A model generated the notes under the pieces. That model worked only from the letters and a program-made list of their open reading frames with translations. It made no database searches and was not told the DNA's origin. From positions 2,663,970 through 2,727,969 of the forward strand of contig CAADRB010000008.1 of the NCBI GenBank assembly GCA_900708905.1: a stretch of DNA of 64,000 nucleotides. The letters run 5' to 3'. Positions 50,376 through 62,039 of the stretch are shown here, piece after piece. Position 1 is the stretch's first letter. The number at the start of each line of letters is the position of its first letter. Origin of the DNA: Hymenolepis diminuta. Its lineage: Eukaryota > Platyhelminthes > Cestoda > Cyclophyllidea > Hymenolepididae. Position numbers and translations under genes: made by a program.

Positions 50376-53187
50376 TGATAGTTATTGTTTTTGTTTTTAC
50401 TTCCAACACTGGGGTTTCTATTATCCTGGAATTAGCCTAATGGTGCTGTCTTTTCTCAATTAATAAAACGTAATACTAAAATGAAATTATCATCCCATAA
50501 AAATATGAAATGCATGTTTTTTGTGCTCCGACGTTTTATCTCACTTAAGTATGAAGAAGTTAAGGTTGATTTTCGGAGTGAAAATAGGATTCATGCAATG
50601 CGTTATTTATAGTGCTCGTTAGAAGATAGCAAATGCATTCTTCTGCTAGGGTAATGCGTACCAATTACTTAGTGTTCCAGATTGTAGATCGACTGGAAAT
50701 TGAGTGACTGTTCTTTTATCGTCAGTACCGATATGAATTTCTTGATCAATATTTCCTTATTGATGTGTGAGTGAAGTCATCGTCAATAACCTCATTCATT
50801 TCTAAGAACAATTCGCGTGATTTTTTTTCAAAATCTACTTTATTAATATGCCCTACAATTGTCATATTTCATTAGGTAAAAACTAGCTTAAAACCCAACA
50901 AACAGGCTGTCATTGCACTACCAGTTCAAAAGTATATATAATCATAATAAATCCCATGCTCATCCTAAGTACGTGGGTATAAAATTAAGATTGGTTTCAT
51001 TAGTAAATTAGTATTGTTTGTTCATTGTATCTTTTTTCTGCTTATTACTGAGGGGAGGGAATACATTAACCTGTTATCAAACGAATTTGGGTTTACGATA
51101 AGAGAATATTCCCAAGGAGTTGCAACAATTTAAAGAAATTTTATTAGTCTAGCGCTTGTAGTAACCATGCGATTATTTATTTACTTAAAAGTGAATCATC
51201 ACTTCGATGAGTTCTTGTATGCTTATACTTCTTCAAAGCCTCAGATACTCCCAGCAGATTTAATTTAATCTTTGAATCCCTAGTTATTCATTATTCAATT
51301 CCAAACTCTTTCAATGATATATATGCATATTTAAATTGACCTCGGCGTTTGATCTTTTTAATATGAGTTACAAAAGCATATTGAAATTCTTATTTTTCAT
51401 TTGCCTTTTATTTGAAGTTCAAATAAGCGCGGAAAAAGCTTTTCCTTTTAATTTTTTATCCTAAATTGAATACCTCTTTTCATCGTGGAACAAATCATGT
51501 TGATATACCGATAACACAACACTGAAGTAGAGTTAATTTTCAACTTGTGAAAATCCTTTTATACCCTTTTTGACCCTCGAACGAGTTGGAAAGCGTTTGT
51601 AAATTACGTGATTGAAAAAATACAAGTTAATACAAGCCTTCATTCATGAAAGCATTGAATTTTCATCTTAACAAGAACCCGACCGAACTCAAGGCCCTTA
51701 TATGTTACCAACCATTAAGTTTTTAATTACATTTCCAGCTTTAGATGGATCTTGACTTTTCAAAATCTTAGTTTCATTTTCTTCACTTTCTGGAAAATGT
51801 AATAGTCACGAGTTACACAGGTCAAATTCACACCTTTGATAACAAGATTTAAGGAACCACTTTGAATCAAATGGATTATTTCTTATTTTGAGAGATTCCT
51901 TTCTCCAAATTTATTCTACTTGTCTGCTAAGTGTTAGTCGAAGCAGGAATGAGTTTTCGTATAGGTCTGGTAGTAGAAAATTTCTCCAAGGTTTCAAATC
52001 ATTGGATTTTCCATGTTACTTCACTGTTGATAGTAGCTACGCATTTGCTCCTTGATGTCCACTGTGTATACATTAGACATTTCTGTCATTCGTATTTCTA
52101 GTTATCTAATATCAACTTTAAAATCTGTTATTGACGGAGTTAATGGATATGTATAGTTTAGTATGTAAGTTTCATATCTGTTGAAAGCGGGCGTTCTCCA
52201 TTACTCATCTTGGGTAGAAAGGAGTCATCCTGGACTTTGTAATGAGAAGCTTACGTTTTACCATTCCTATCTCGATCAGTTAGTCATGTTCCCTGAATGA
52301 GTGTCGAATCTTCGTAGAATTTCCAGCTTTGCCATAGATCACAAAGTAGTGAAAATGAAATTCTGATATTTTGTAATGTTCGAAGTATCAAGAGATTAAA
52401 AATACTTCTGATCGCAGCATTATTATATGCATGAGCATCCACACTGCGTACTATATGGAGTTTACTTTGAAACAATCTCTATTAGTTAACGTATGTGCAT
52501 AAAATTAGTCCAGAATTGTCTTTCTTATTTAATCTTCGTGAGATGTCTCCAGGTAAGGATTGACCATTGTAGAATGGTTACTAAGGCCCGAAGTTTCTTT
52601 AATCCGGGACTGGATGACCTCATGCCTAATCACAATAGTAATATAGTAATTTGAGATATATTCAGAAGGCTATGCCTAGCTAAAAAACGCAGGTTTGAAA
52701 ATCGTCTGATTAAAAAGTGAGCTGTAAATCAATATCCGAATGATAGTTTCTTGTTCAGAGAGGTTCTTTCATATCTTCTCTGGTTGAAAACGGCGATTCA
52801 TTGGCCAAAATGGCCGGTGATATAATTGGCGTGAAACGCTGGGCTAGGTAATTATAGCCCATCCCACATATATGCACCTTAAGCTCCATCACGCGTACTT
52901 CTAAAATGGGAGAGGAAGAGACCATATTCATGTATATATCTTATTTTCTACACGCTGAATCACAACTTAACTAAATAGCCAAATTATGCGCAGAGCGATT
53001 CACTTGAGTAGATTTTCGTAGTTGTGAATCATCCAGTCACAACCAGTTATGTAAAAATTGTACTTTTTATCCTTTTCCATGTTCTTATTTTTTTAGGTTA
53101 CCGTCAAGATAACGAAAAAGTAAGTGGAATACTGGGGTAGATAGCCTTTCATTTTCGCCTTTAGTTTAAAAAACGGTTTGTGGCTTT
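50376..53187. other. gene-poor region
   Basis: AT-rich DNA, no gene recognised. A 23-base segment with strong splice borders lies at 53097-53119 (see findings). Confidence 0.5.
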
Positions 53188-53300
53188 GAGATTTGCATGA
53201 CGGTCCTCAGCGGTCTTTCCGCAGCTCTGGGCATGTATTCCCGTAATGACGGCCACTTTATTTCCACTCGAGCCACCAGTTTATGATAATTTGGCACGTT
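53188..53300 (+). repeat. unnamed interspersed repeat, copy 1 of family C
   Basis: Blocks TTGCATGACGGTCCT, GGCATGTATTCCCGTAATGA and CCACTCGAGCCACCAGTTT recur, diverged, at 53374-53475 and at 60037-60145. Confidence 0.45.
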
Positions 53301-53373
53301 TTTGAACATTTCAATATTGAGAGTTCTTCATAGGAGGTTTTTTCAATCATTTTGGTAAAAAATCGTGGTTTTC

Positions 53374-53475
53374 GGCGGTCTTTGCATCTATCTTAACATG
53401 TAGTTCTGTTATAATTCCTCACAATCTTCTCACTCGAACGACTGGTTTTCGTCAAAATGTGTAATTTGCCGTGCT
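53374..53475 (+). repeat. unnamed interspersed repeat, copy 2 of family C
   Basis: GCGGTCTTTGCATC, AACATGTAGTTCTGTTATAA and CACTCGAACGACTGGTTTTC correspond in order to the copy that ends 73 bases upstream. The two form a close tandem pair. Confidence 0.45.
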
Positions 53476-55610
53476 CTTGATTATTTGTGAGCCAAAAGGC
53501 TTTCATGGAGAATGGTTTTCAAACCATCCAATCTAAAAACGTGTTTAGTAGGGAATATGATTTTAGATTTCTTTTTCATTTTCCTACCTTCCCAGAATAC
53601 GAAGGTAACAAGAAAAAATCGATACTTTGTCACTGAGGTTGTTAGTCATAAATTTGCCTATTCTGTCTTTTCTTCTGCGCGGTTGAAAGGTTAGTTTGAT
53701 GAGAAAGCTATGTGGAAAATAAGTTTGTTTGTCTTGAAAACTGTGGGAATTCGTTATATTTCCTCCTAGCTGAAATTTTTACTTCAGTTAACTTCTTTCT
53801 TAAAATAAAAATTATGAAATGACTATTAGTTGATTCAATTGGGGAAAAGCCTACCATTCAATTGGGTAAAACATGCTTAACATAACATTTGATTTTGTGT
53901 TATTACATGATTCAAATTCTGAAAGTACTGAACAAGATCTTTTACCGAAATGATTTATTTCCTCCATTCCCTTATTTCACTTATTGTGGGAGATTTCATC
54001 AATTGTTTTGCTCTTTTCTTTTTCTCCAGCTTTAGCAAAAGATATCGTATTGATTTTGTGTCCTAAAATTTATTTTGGTTAAGCTAGAACGACTGCTCAA
54101 CTCTGTGGTTTCCCAGCTAGTTAACACTTTTCGTGGTAACTTTTTCATCCTCAGTCTATTTTTACGGAATCAAAGCTGAAGTTTCGACCTTACTAGCGTT
54201 TATCTTTTTTTACTAGAAATAAAGATCTGGTTGTTTTGAGAAGAAAATGTCATACCTTTTAAAGCAACCTATTTCAAACTGTTGGTGCCTCCTAAAGTTA
54301 AATAATTTTTTCTCATTGCAATAGCAAAAATCAGAGCGTATGGTTTAGAATCCAATAATTGTCCGTTCTGGAAATGGGTGGATGTCTACATAATCAGAAC
54401 TTTTCACTTGATTCTTTTTTTATCAGATAGGGTTTCGATATACATTTGCCAAATTTTCTACCATTTCCTGACGTCGGTTAAGACTAATTGACCATGGTTC
54501 CTAATTTATTAGCTAATGAAGCCTTCTCTAAATTGTAATACCTTTTCTTATGACCTTGAGATTATTAAGGAATTAATCCTTGGTTGAGATTGTCTGAAGG
54601 ATCTTGTCTACAATTCTGAATGATATTTGATACTGATATCTTAACTACCCCGTTCTTGGTAAAATTTAGAACTTCTGTACCCTCTGCATCTTATTTTGTT
54701 TGACCTTGTAGCGATTCTATCTTTAACGTCAGAGCATTTCTTCACTTGAAACGAAAACGAGTTGGCTGTTTTCACTGATTACTTAAGCTCAGTACGCAAC
54801 TTATTTTACTGTAAAGAATCTCGATAATCCACCAATTACTTCAAGGAGTCTTGATATTTTTATCATTTAAATTAAAGTATAAATATCAAGTGTTTACTTT
54901 GTTTAGCAATAGAAAAATTTAAAACATTTCCCCAATTTAGTTAATCAAAGTTGTTTTTCTTTTTATTTAAAAAAATCACTCAAACGAATCCTTACGTTTT
55001 CACATAGACAGCAAGTGCGATTATAAATGAAATATTACGCGTAATTGCTTAGGATGGATAATTGTTGGAGCGCGTGTTCTGTGGATGATTTCTGTGGGGG
55101 AATTTTTGGAGATTTGCACGATTACAGTAATGGTGAACATTAGTGGAATTAGTTTTGACGTTTTCTCAAGATTACAACGTATTTTATGACATTTCATACT
55201 GGAGGTGTAATCTAGAAAGCAAAATTTGTATCTTAAACTTTATTAGGAAAACTGAGTGAATCAGATAATTCATGCCTCTATCATTTTCCCTTCTACTGCT
55301 CTAATTTTCTAGTGCTAGATACCGATTCTCCAATTTTCTCGGATTTTATCTCTTATCCCATAACTAAGCAAACGTATTCTCCCTGTCTCTAATGCCAAGA
55401 GCTAATTTAGCTCGAGTAATTATCGAGAGCAGTCAGATTTTATATGTTCTTATGCTTGCAGCATATTAATCTGTGCTTATTTTTCAAATCAGGAGTTTTA
55501 TTTTAGGGTTTATTAATAAGGTACTATTTTCATATTCCAGGTAGCTTCGAAAGGGTCCATTTGAAACTCTAATCCACTCCTTATTAAAGAATATATATTA
55601 TATATTAGGA
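53476..55610. other. gene-poor region
   Basis: AT-rich DNA. A possible 9-base exon with strong borders lies at 53596-53604. Nothing else was recognised before the mariner element. Confidence 0.5.
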
Positions 55611-56850
55611 TATACAGGGTGCATAAAGCATCTGAGGACACCTTACGCACTTTTAGAAAGACAGAAAATGAAACTTTTAATGGTTGAAACTTACAATTTC
55701 TTGTAACAAAAGAAGTAAACATAATATTAACTTGGAGTTAATTCTATGCATCTTCCTTGGGCTTTTATCAGCCACTTAAATGGAGTCCGAAGTGGCTGCA
55801 AGTTCTGATCGGGTGGTCTTTACTGGTATCCTCCACTGTTCAAGCCAAATTTTGCATGAGAGAGGAGGATTTGGTGCTATGGAGGCGCTATTGGGTTAAC
55901 TTCTTTTTCAACCGAGCTCCACCCACCCCGCCGCGCCACGCCCCACACGTAATAATGGAAAAGATTAAGGTCTGGTGAGTAGTTAGGAGGCTGCTATAAG
56001 TTTGGTGTGGTGCGACATGATGATGAAAATGCTTGGGCACCCCATCGTGAGTTTTGAGTTTTGCGAATCTTGAAGACATGGGGGCGGAGTGAGGTGGAGT
56101 GGGGTGTTCCATTGACTACGCTGTCTATCCAAGACGACTTAGCAATGCTTTGAAGAGTCTCCACGTAGGCATCTACATCTGTATCTGCATCTGCATTGAT
56201 TCAAAGACCCTGTGGAAGGAATGGAGGAGTCTTGATGTGGCCTTCACCGAAACAGCAACACCGATGACCACCACTGCTGGTGGAAAATTCGTGTGGAGGC
56301 ATAACATTTGGAACCTCAGTGATGTCTGATCGCACATAGCCACTCGTCATTTCTTGGACATCACATTTTATCCTGGTGGAAGTTGTTTTGGAGGGAGAAA
56401 AATGAAAGACAGCCCTGTCCTTTCGGGTGCTTGGATTTGTTTAAGGGTGATTTGCAGGCATTAAACGAATCTCTTGAGTTGTTTTTTGAGAAATAAAGTG
56501 ACGATCTCGCCTAAGAATGTGTGAGATTAGTATCGAAGGTGTTGATGAAGAGCATTCCCTATTGTTCGTTCAGATAATTGAAGATGTTTAGTAAGATATC
56601 GCACATTGACTTGGCAGAATTTTCGTCGATCATGCCACGTCATACACTCGTTTGGCAAACTCAGGTGTTCTGAGTGAGTCGGTAGAGCGTTGCAATGCTG
56701 TTTTCTCTCTCTCGTGGTTGCCAATTCATCTCCATTGTTTTCATTCAGCAGCTCCTTTCCAACTTTGCAAGCGAGTGATCCGGCGACTTTTAGAAATCTT
56801 GCAATTTCTAAATTGATGTGTTTCGCCCTCATAAACGTCACTACCGTGTG
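55611..56850 (-). mobile_element. mariner/Tc1-type transposon, longer but broken copy, inverted
   Basis: Read on the minus strand it codes, in several frames, for a mariner-like transposase. First comes an N-terminal helix-turn-helix region from about 56841 (IARFLKVAGS..KELLNENNGDELA, then HLQLSERTIG). The middle contains NDEWLC and VMPP. The C-terminal catalytic block appears as SPDLN..HYYVWGV near 55930-55990. The 3' terminus is TATACAGGGTGC at 55611; the matching 5' terminus was not found, so the element may be truncated there. Stops and frameshifts interrupt it throughout. A hexamer-repeat stretch (CATCTG-like, about 56165-56196) expands an Asp-rich segment after the catalytic core begins. 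Except for a deletion in the other copy, it is nearly identical to 21525-22275. Confidence 0.85.
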
Positions 56851-57412
56851 CTTTTTTCATTTAATTAGTTATAGTAATATCTGGCATAAGATCTGATATA
56901 AAAATGCGTTAACTATTATCAGGTTAGTTTAAATTATAAAAATATAAGTTTATTCAGGTACTTACGCACCATCTATAAATAAGACATCGGGTTTTTAAAT
57001 GCTTGAAAGAAACACAAATTGACTAAGATGCCTTTAAGGGGTGAGGTAGCGATCTTCTTATCACAATAACTGCTACTCTCTCGCAATGTAGGACGTGTGA
57101 TTGATTATATCTTGGGTTCTAGGTCCTCATTCGTCCAATCCGCGTACTGACAAGTATTTCTCTATTAGATGGCGGCGCCGCTAGCTTAGCCTACTTCCAA
57201 TTCTTCAGTATCAGAGTGTGTAGTGGCTTAAAATAGCTTCACTATCGCGCGTTAGACACTAAAGTACCAAAACCTTTAGTTCTTGTACCGCAAATATACT
57301 CGTATTGGCAGTATTTTATTTTAAAAATTCACTTTTAAACTTCGTCAATTGAAATAAGCTCGTAGTGTGGTGTGTGCAGCCTGCATACTATACATAGATA
57401 CTAATTCCCACT
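56851..57412. other. region upstream of the 57.4-kb exon
   Basis: It contains a GC-richer patch (GGCGGCGCCGCTAGC near 57171) and pyrimidine-rich sequence before 57432. It may hold a promoter or untranslated first exon for the following gene; no defined element could be named. Confidence 0.4.
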
Positions 57413-57905
57413 ATGTATCTTTGGCAGATCTTTCAAAAGACTTGGCAGTCAACAGATCCAAAAACAAGTCCTCTAATGGAGCCGGTTACTACTACTAGCC
57501 CCGAGGCCGACATAACAGCCCAGATGGCTCAGTTGAACCTCCAGACAAACGGAACACTTGTCACTCCAGTTAATGGAACTACTGGAATACCGATTACAAA
57601 TAACAACATATCGGCTCCACGTCAAAGAACTGGTATTCCACGCTATGCCATCCCCTACCGTAGACCAGATGAGAAACCAGCTGCTACTGTTGCTAAAACT
57701 AATGGCAGTAGTGGTACCAAGTCACCTGCCGCTAACGCCGCTACCAGTCCGGCTGCATCAGAATCTGCAGTGAATGATAAACCGGCGACTGCCGTTTCAG
57801 CAATTCCACGTGGAAGGAATGGATTTCGAACGGATTCGGTGGGCGATGACTCTTCGGCAATCGGTGGAGGGGTGAATTCATACAAAGGCGCTAGAGCTGC
57901 TTCTG
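57413..57905 (+). CDS. 5' coding exon of an unidentified low-complexity protein
   Basis: An open frame runs from 57413 to a GTGAGTG donor after 57905. The likely start is Met at 57479 (MEPVTTTSPEAD). The earlier in-frame Met at 57413 is followed by TTTGGCAG, which could instead be a splice acceptor, leaving the residues before 57479 untranslated. The segment is GC-richer than its surroundings and codes about 142 residues from 57479. It is rich in Thr, Ala, Ser, Pro and Asn, with a conserved-looking core RTGIPRYAIPYRRPDEKP, an Ala/Ser/Pro tract, and IPRGRNGFRTDSVGDD and GARAASVG, which look like basic phosphorylation-site regions. It appears to be a disordered N-terminus of a larger protein. 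Frame reading past 57905 is probably intronic. No following exon was recognised before the window end, so the intron is long. I do not recognise the family. Confidence 0.65.
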
Positions 57906-58825
57906 TTGGTGAGTGTTTCTGTGATATTTATTATCTTACTAATGCATTCTCTATTCTGGCGTTGTATTTATTTGGTGGATATGAATAAAATCAAATTTGA
58001 ATTTACTGAATCTCTCACATGATGGAATCTAAAGATTATGATTTTTCATCTTTAAAAAACTCTGGGCGCACATAAACATTAGAATTGAGATTGATGAGGG
58101 GTTAAGTTGAGGAGGTAGTCATTCCTCTCTCAGTTCCCTTCTTTGTTAACTTATTCGCCTTAAATGTTTAAGCTTACATAACCGAAAACTAGTCTCCTTT
58201 TATTATTCTTGCTAATAAATCTTTGTGAAGCTTTGCGTTATCATTCTGGATTCATTATGTGAATTCGCTGATCAGTAAATCACAGCATTGTGAATTATAC
58301 TTTGCAGATGTTTATAAAAATATACTGGCTTACCTAGACGCTTACTGTCTTGTGCGTTAGAATTGACCTAGTTGATTAGTAATAAGAAACTGAATTTCGA
58401 TTTGAGTCCTGTTAGTACTTTGTGTAAAGGTCAGCATTATTTTAATAGCTTGATAAAGTAGCTCTGATTCTAACCTAAATATCTATGGGTACTTTGATTT
58501 GTGCAAAGGTCACCTAAATTAGACGATCTTAAGTTCAATTTTTCCTTTTTCGTTTGCACTAACCTCCTTTTCGTTTCCACCACCAATAAACTGTTCCCTC
58601 CATCCAACCATCGCGTGCTTGGGATTTAAGCGGATTAAAGCCGGCTTTATAAAGTCAACAAAATGTTCACATTGCTTTTCCATGCTTTATAGAAACGCTT
58701 TTCTGTTTCATATAAAATTTTGTATTTGAAGCAAAGGTTTTATTTCTGCATAGAAGGTGATATTCTAACAGTACCAGTTCTCATAAAGTTTGATACAAAA
58801 ATTAAATCACCTGACTGCTATCCTG

Positions 58826-58925
58826 ATAGTGCAGTGATCAACATAAACGTCTGCAAAATTAGTGATCATAAGATTGGTTGCCATTGTTCACATGTATTGA
58901 TGTGGATGATCGACCGCCTTGGGTA
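58826..58925 (+). repeat. tRNA-derived SINE fragment
   Basis: GATAGTGCAGTGATCAACAT followed by CGTCTGCAAAATTAGTGATC follows the head and middle of the SINE at 1118 and at 16 kb. The B-box region is decayed. Confidence 0.45.
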
Positions 58926-60036
58926 ATTATAATCAACAAAAGAGATGTGAATTTGAATGTGAATTTTTTCACGGATTAACTCTGAGATAACTTTGCTCTA
59001 TCTAAGTCAAGTGTTGCGTTTAGGAAGTTTTTAGTGCAGATTAAGTCTAAGAATAATATTAGGACAGGTAAATGTCCTACTCTGGTTTTTTTATGAAAAT
59101 AAGACTGAATAGAGAATTCCACTTTCAATATTACATCCTTTCGCTCCAGTCATTTGCACACAATTGTTTGCGCAAAGAAATTAGCTGTTAAAAACTGGCA
59201 GCTGTGGAGATCCAATCTGTATATCAATCTCCTTTGTATTTGTTTGTTGGCAAATTTAGTCCTGTCAAAAGTGCTACATTGTGGCCAATCACTGACCGTC
59301 CTTGGGAAGTTTTGAACCATCTCTGATTGCTGAAGACACATGCACAGCCTAGCTTTTTCCTCCCTCTTATTTGCAGAAAAAAGTTTATTACTGTTGATGA
59401 AAGCAAATTCTGTTATTTTTAGATGTACAAAAATTAATTAATTTTTACAAATCATTTACCCCTTCCGATATATATTTTGAAATAAACTTGGGGCTAGTTA
59501 AAATGTGCATGGAAAAATGTTTACTAGTCAATGGAATGGGCTGATATATTAGCTGACAGGGGTTGTTTTAATCATATTTTTATTTGATTTTCATTAGCTT
59601 CCAATTATTGGTCCTTAGTCAGATCTTCCTCTTCTGAAATAAGATTAGCTATTTTTCAATTAGAGAGTGAATTGAGCATTTGGGTTCTGATATAAGTCCA
59701 TCGCTTATGTTCTTTTCTGCCTTTTAGACTATTTGATATTTCTCTAAAAGTTCTGCTGTTAGAATAAATAGCAATATTGTTTTATACATCCATTCAGCTT
59801 TCAAATTAAAATTGTGCGAACCAAATCTGCTAATTAAGTCTTGTGAAAAAGTGTTAAATTTTAATTTAAAAGTAATAACGGAGTCAGGTAATTTTTACTA
59901 TAAATTAGTTTAATTGTATAATAGGAAGTTGAGAAAAACGCACATAACATGAGGTCCTATTTTAAGTTCGAATTATATGTAATCATTCACCTGAAATTTC
60001 TTAAACCTCTAGGGAATTTGTTATAGAATCTATGTC

Positions 60037-60145
60037 GTTGAGTTTTGCACGATGGTTCTTTATAGTATTTGCATCGTCCTGAGCATGTACTTTTGTGATG
60101 ATCTACCATCATCTTTAGACTGGTTTCCTAACTTCCTGGTTTGTT
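60037..60145 (+). repeat. unnamed interspersed repeat, copy 3 of family C
   Basis: TTTTGCACGATGGTTCT, GCATCGTCCTGAGCATGTAC and TTTAGACTGGTTTCC follow the order of the two copies near 53.2-53.5 kb. Confidence 0.4.
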
Positions 60146-61115
60146 AACTTGACAATGTCTTGGATATTTGAACGTCTGAAAATCTCTAAAGAGAGCTTTG
60201 CGCCTTTGTGCTAATGGTAGTCCAAGGTTTATGTCTGGTGAATGAATCTGTGTCATGGTGAAACTAATCCATGAATGGAAACAGAGCCTTACGTGAGTGG
60301 GTTGAGTCATACATCTGACTTCCTAATAGTATGCTATAGCCTAAGTTAGCTGGTTGTTCATATATTCTGTTCGACAGCGAAGAGCATTCTTTTGGTTCAC
60401 GGAAAACTTCATAAATCTTTCACCATTTAATGTACTCTACGAAAAAAGGGAGACAACAAAACAGGGAAAAATTGATTTACAAGGACTCAGAAATGTATCC
60501 ATTTATATTCAAATCGTTTCATCAAGAGGATTTTGAACAAGTTAATGCGAATTTAGTTAGCGAATCACTTTTATAAAATAACGCTGCTTATCTTTTTTCT
60601 AAACCTATATTCAAACTAAAATTCCTAACAGATGACAATGCCTATTCATTTTTACGAATTTTTTGTCACTTTTGTTGGGTCATTAGAGCGACAAATTCTC
60701 TTGAACCTCTGCTGCGTGTGGGGGATGGTATATTTTACTAAAGTACATCTTTACTTTTGCGTGGCATAAATCTTTCATGTTTCGTGCCAACTCTTAAGTG
60801 CCTCTTTTATTCGAGACTTTAAAGAACCTTCTGCTGATGTTTTCAAAATTATTACAATACAAATGTCAAACAGTTAATTTTAACGTCTTAAAGAAAAGTT
60901 AGATGCATCAATTCTTTTGAATCGAGGTCGAAGGTTTTACGAGGCTATGAGGAAAATTTACAATGACCCTCGAAGTAACCTTTTCTTGTGTGATTATCCG
61001 TCCATGGTCACTCAGTTGGAATTGAATAGCTACAATTTATTAATACTCGTTGATTAATAGAATTGATAAATCGATATATTTAGTTTATTCAGGCGTCTCT
61101 ATTTTAGTTATATAT

Positions 61116-61123
61116 TCATTCTC
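61116..61123 (+). repeat. left target-site duplication of the Merlin element
   Basis: TCATTCTC here is repeated exactly at 62032-62039, directly outside the two inverted repeats. An 8-bp duplication is typical of Merlin. Confidence 0.9.
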
Positions 61124-61125
61124 GG

Positions 61126-61170
61126 ATCAAGGTCAATATACCCCCCGCCGGGGGGTATATTGACCTTGAT
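61126..61170. repeat. perfect palindrome made of the left inverted repeat and its reverse copy
   Basis: Arms 61126-61146 and 61150-61170 are exact 21-base inverted copies separated by three bases. The second arm has the orientation of the element's right end and stops four bases before the assembly gap. It may be an assembly artefact or a genuine foldback. Confidence 0.9.
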
Positions 61171-61174
61171 ACAA

Positions 61175-61808
61175 NNNNNNNNNNNNNNNNNNNNNNNNNN
61201 NNNNNNNNNNNNNNNNNNNNNNNNNNNNNNNNNNNNNNNNNNNNNNNNNNNNNNNNNNNNNNNNNNNNNNNNNNNNNNNNNNNNNNNNNNNNNNNNNNNN
61301 NNNNNNNNNNNNNNNNNNNNNNNNNNNNNNNNNNNNNNNNNNNNNNNNNNNNNNNNNNNNNNNNNNNNNNNNNNNNNNNNNNNNNNNNNNNNNNNNNNNN
61401 NNNNNNNNNNNNNNNNNNNNNNNNNNNNNNNNNNNNNNNNNNNNNNNNNNNNNNNNNNNNNNNNNNNNNNNNNNNNNNNNNNNNNNNNNNNNNNNNNNNN
61501 NNNNNNNNNNNNNNNNNNNNNNNNNNNNNNNNNNNNNNNNNNNNNNNNNNNNNNNNNNNNNNNNNNNNNNNNNNNNNNNNNNNNNNNNNNNNNNNNNNNN
61601 NNNNNNNNNNNNNNNNNNNNNNNNNNNNNNNNNNNNNNNNNNNNNNNNNNNNNNNNNNNNNNNNNNNNNNNNNNNNNNNNNNNNNNNNNNNNNNNNNNNN
61701 NNNNNNNNNNNNNNNNNNNNNNNNNNNNNNNNNNNNNNNNNNNNNNNNNNNNNNNNNNNNNNNNNNNNNNNNNNNNNNNNNNNNNNNNNNNNNNNNNNNN
61801 NNNNNNNN
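61175..61808. other. assembly gap of 634 N
   Basis: A run of N inside the Merlin element. Nothing can be said about its content, and translated frames crossing it are meaningless there. Confidence 1.
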
Positions 61809-62005
61809 GTTCCGGGTCAGAAATACATACGGATGAATGGCCTGCATATAACGCCCTTGATCCGACAGATGAATTTATTCACAAAAAGATAACACACAAA
61901 TATCACTTTGTGGATCCGATTACTGGAATCCATACACAAAATGTTGAGTCTTTCAACAATAAACTCAAAGCGTTTGTGAAGATGCAAAAAGGTTGCATTT
62001 TTTAG
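61809..62005 (+). pseudogene. Merlin (ISXO2-like) transposase, C-terminal part
   Basis: After the gap, about 65 residues are readable up to TAG at 62003-62005. HTDEWPAYNAL carries the second catalytic Asp and TQNVESFNNKLKAF carries the third acidic residue (Glu) of the DDE triad. HKYHFVDP lies between them, as in ISXO2/Merlin transposases. The enzyme would cut and paste the element. The frame stops only three bases before the right inverted repeat, soon after the catalytic Glu, while related transposases usually continue for some tens of residues. The copy therefore looks C-terminally shortened. The first catalytic Asp would lie in the gap. Confidence 0.8.
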
Positions 62006-62031
62006 ACCGGGGGGTATATTGACCTTGATCC

Positions 62032-62039
62032 TCATTCTC
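62032..62039 (+). repeat. right target-site duplication of the Merlin element
   Basis: TCATTCTC, identical to 61116-61123 and directly adjacent to the right inverted repeat. Confidence 0.9.

Larger units (their letters stand above)
57906..61123 (+). other. probable intron sequence after the 57.4-kb exon
   Basis: No second exon could be recognised. The stretch contains a SINE head (about 58826) and one family C repeat (60037-60145). The open frames 58720-58926 and 60354-60536 have no support; the first overlaps the SINE. Confidence 0.5.
61124..62031 (+). mobile_element. Merlin-type DNA transposon, interior mostly unsequenced
   Basis: The ends are perfect 23-bp inverted repeats, 61124-61146 and 62009-62031, starting GGATCAAGGTCAATATACC. 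Identical 8-bp direct repeats flank them. The visible interior codes for the end of an ISXO2/IS1016-like transposase, as expected for Merlin. Total length is 908 bp as assembled, but 634 bases are N, so the true length is unknown. The exact TIRs and exact target duplication indicate a recent insertion. It lies in a presumed intron downstream of the 57.4-kb exon. Confidence 0.9.

Noticed and set aside
61116..62005. Long open frames on both strands across 61.1-62.0 kb
   Set aside because: They owe their length to the N run. Only the plus-strand end after 61809 has transposase content.
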